DNA from: Gammaproteobacteria bacterium
GTDB taxonomy: Bacteria > Pseudomonadota > Gammaproteobacteria > Steroidobacterales > MnTg04
Length of the DNA: 5,441 bases
Assembly (NCBI GenBank): GCA_027297845.1
Contig: JAPUHG010000070.1
Coordinates: 1-5,441, forward strand
Direction of reading: 5' to 3'
The stretch's first letter is position 1. The number at the start of each line of letters is the position of its first letter. Under the pieces are notes generated by a model. That model was not told the DNA's origin. It saw nothing but the letters and a program-made list of their open reading frames with translations, and did no database searches. The position numbers and the translations under genes were made by a program. Below, in pieces: positions 5,088-5,441 of this stretch.

Positions 5088-5441
5088 TTATTCTTCCCAG
5101 TCGCCGGGCAGCCAGCGCGCAGCCAGCAACAACAATCCGGCGGCAACCAGGTAGAGGCTCGTGCCGGCCAGGATCGAGTATTTGAGTGCGTCGTCGCCGT
5201 ACCGTCCTTGCAGCGCATCCGACAGCATTCCTATCACGACGGTGCCTGCGCCAATGCCGATCAGGTTGTTGATAAACAAGAACACGGCGGAAGCCGTGGC
5301 CCGCATATTGGCTTTGACCAGGTGTTGTATCGCGGCGATTACCGGCCCCAACCAAACCAGGCCCAGTGCAGTCGGTATCAGCATCAACAAAAATGTCAGG
5401 GCCAGTGACGTCGATAACACGCCCGCCAAATACAAAGGTAC
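5088..5441 (-). CDS. MFS transporter, spinster-like, C-terminal part (5' end beyond window)
   Basis: The frame is open to the right edge, so this is the last 117 codons of a larger gene; the first codons seen (Val-Pro-Leu-Tyr-Leu) are internal. The visible part has about four hydrophobic segments: LALTFLLMLIPTALGLVWLG, then AIQHLVKANMRATASAVFLF, IGIGAGTVVIGMLSD and YSILAGTSLYLVAAGLLLLA. The string WLGPVIAAIQHL ... MRATASAVFLF ... NNLIGIGAGTVVIGMLSD is characteristic of spinster-like members of the major facilitator superfamily, many of which are proton-coupled inner-membrane transporters of lipophilic or sugar substrates. The helix after LVKANMRA corresponds to TM11 and the C-terminus GDWEE is cytoplasmic. 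The substrate cannot be inferred. It is followed by a strong terminator, so it ends its transcription unit. Confidence 0.85.
   Translation of the reverse strand, partial: VPLYLAGVLSTSLALTFLLMLIPTALGLVWLGPVIAAIQHLVKANMRATASAVFLFINNLIGIGAGTVVIGMLSDALQGRYGDDALKYSILAGTSLYLVAAGLLLLAARWLPGDWEE

Noticed and set aside
5040..5408. 122-codon plus-strand frame rich in Gln/Arg
   Set aside because: It is antisense to the MFS gene, whose transmembrane motifs are unmistakable.

Overview
The window looks like a chromosomal stretch from a proteobacterium, most likely a gammaproteobacterium. The evidence is moderate-to-high GC, Gram-negative exported proteins (an outer-membrane beta-barrel and two Sec-type signal peptides), Shine-Dalgarno starts and a spinster-like MFS transporter. 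The exact lineage cannot be fixed from the sequence alone. There are seven protein genes and no RNA gene, insertion sequence or CRISPR array.

Positions 51-2921 (+) form a tight three-gene operon: a polytopic membrane protein, then two paralogous amino-acid-kinase-fold proteins that match the alpha and beta subunits of the molybdenum storage protein (MoSto; mosA, mosB). The genes are separated by 1 nt and then joined by an ATGA overlap. The membrane protein reads as an EcfT-like half joined through a glycine-rich linker to a half that resembles an ECF S component. The operon may therefore encode both uptake (ECF-type importer) and ATP-dependent cytoplasmic storage of an oxyanion such as molybdate or tungstate. 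The ECF ATPases would be expected just left of the window. The alpha-like subunit has lost the family lysine of the KIGG nucleotide loop and an arginine before the conserved Asp, while the beta-like subunit keeps both. The residues around the known cluster-binding segment also differ, so the cargo may not be molybdate.

Positions 2905-4043 (-) hold a two-gene operon converging on the storage genes and overlapping mosB by 17 bp. The first gene encodes an exported protein with an STN-like domain and a charged tail. The second, coupled through TGATG, encodes a small exported or membrane-anchored protein that may be a degenerate relative of the SUOX/YedY molybdopterin-binding fold. Both carry an RPC(S/T)G motif and two cysteines in the exported portion.

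Positions 4044-4385 are a divergent regulatory region with a good extended -10 promoter on the minus strand, a small palindrome and a leader hairpin. Positions 4386-4931 (+) encode an 8-stranded-type outer-membrane beta-barrel. Positions 4932-5087 contain a rho-independent terminator reading leftward, which serves the MFS transporter gene entering from the right edge (5088-5441, -, 5' end missing).
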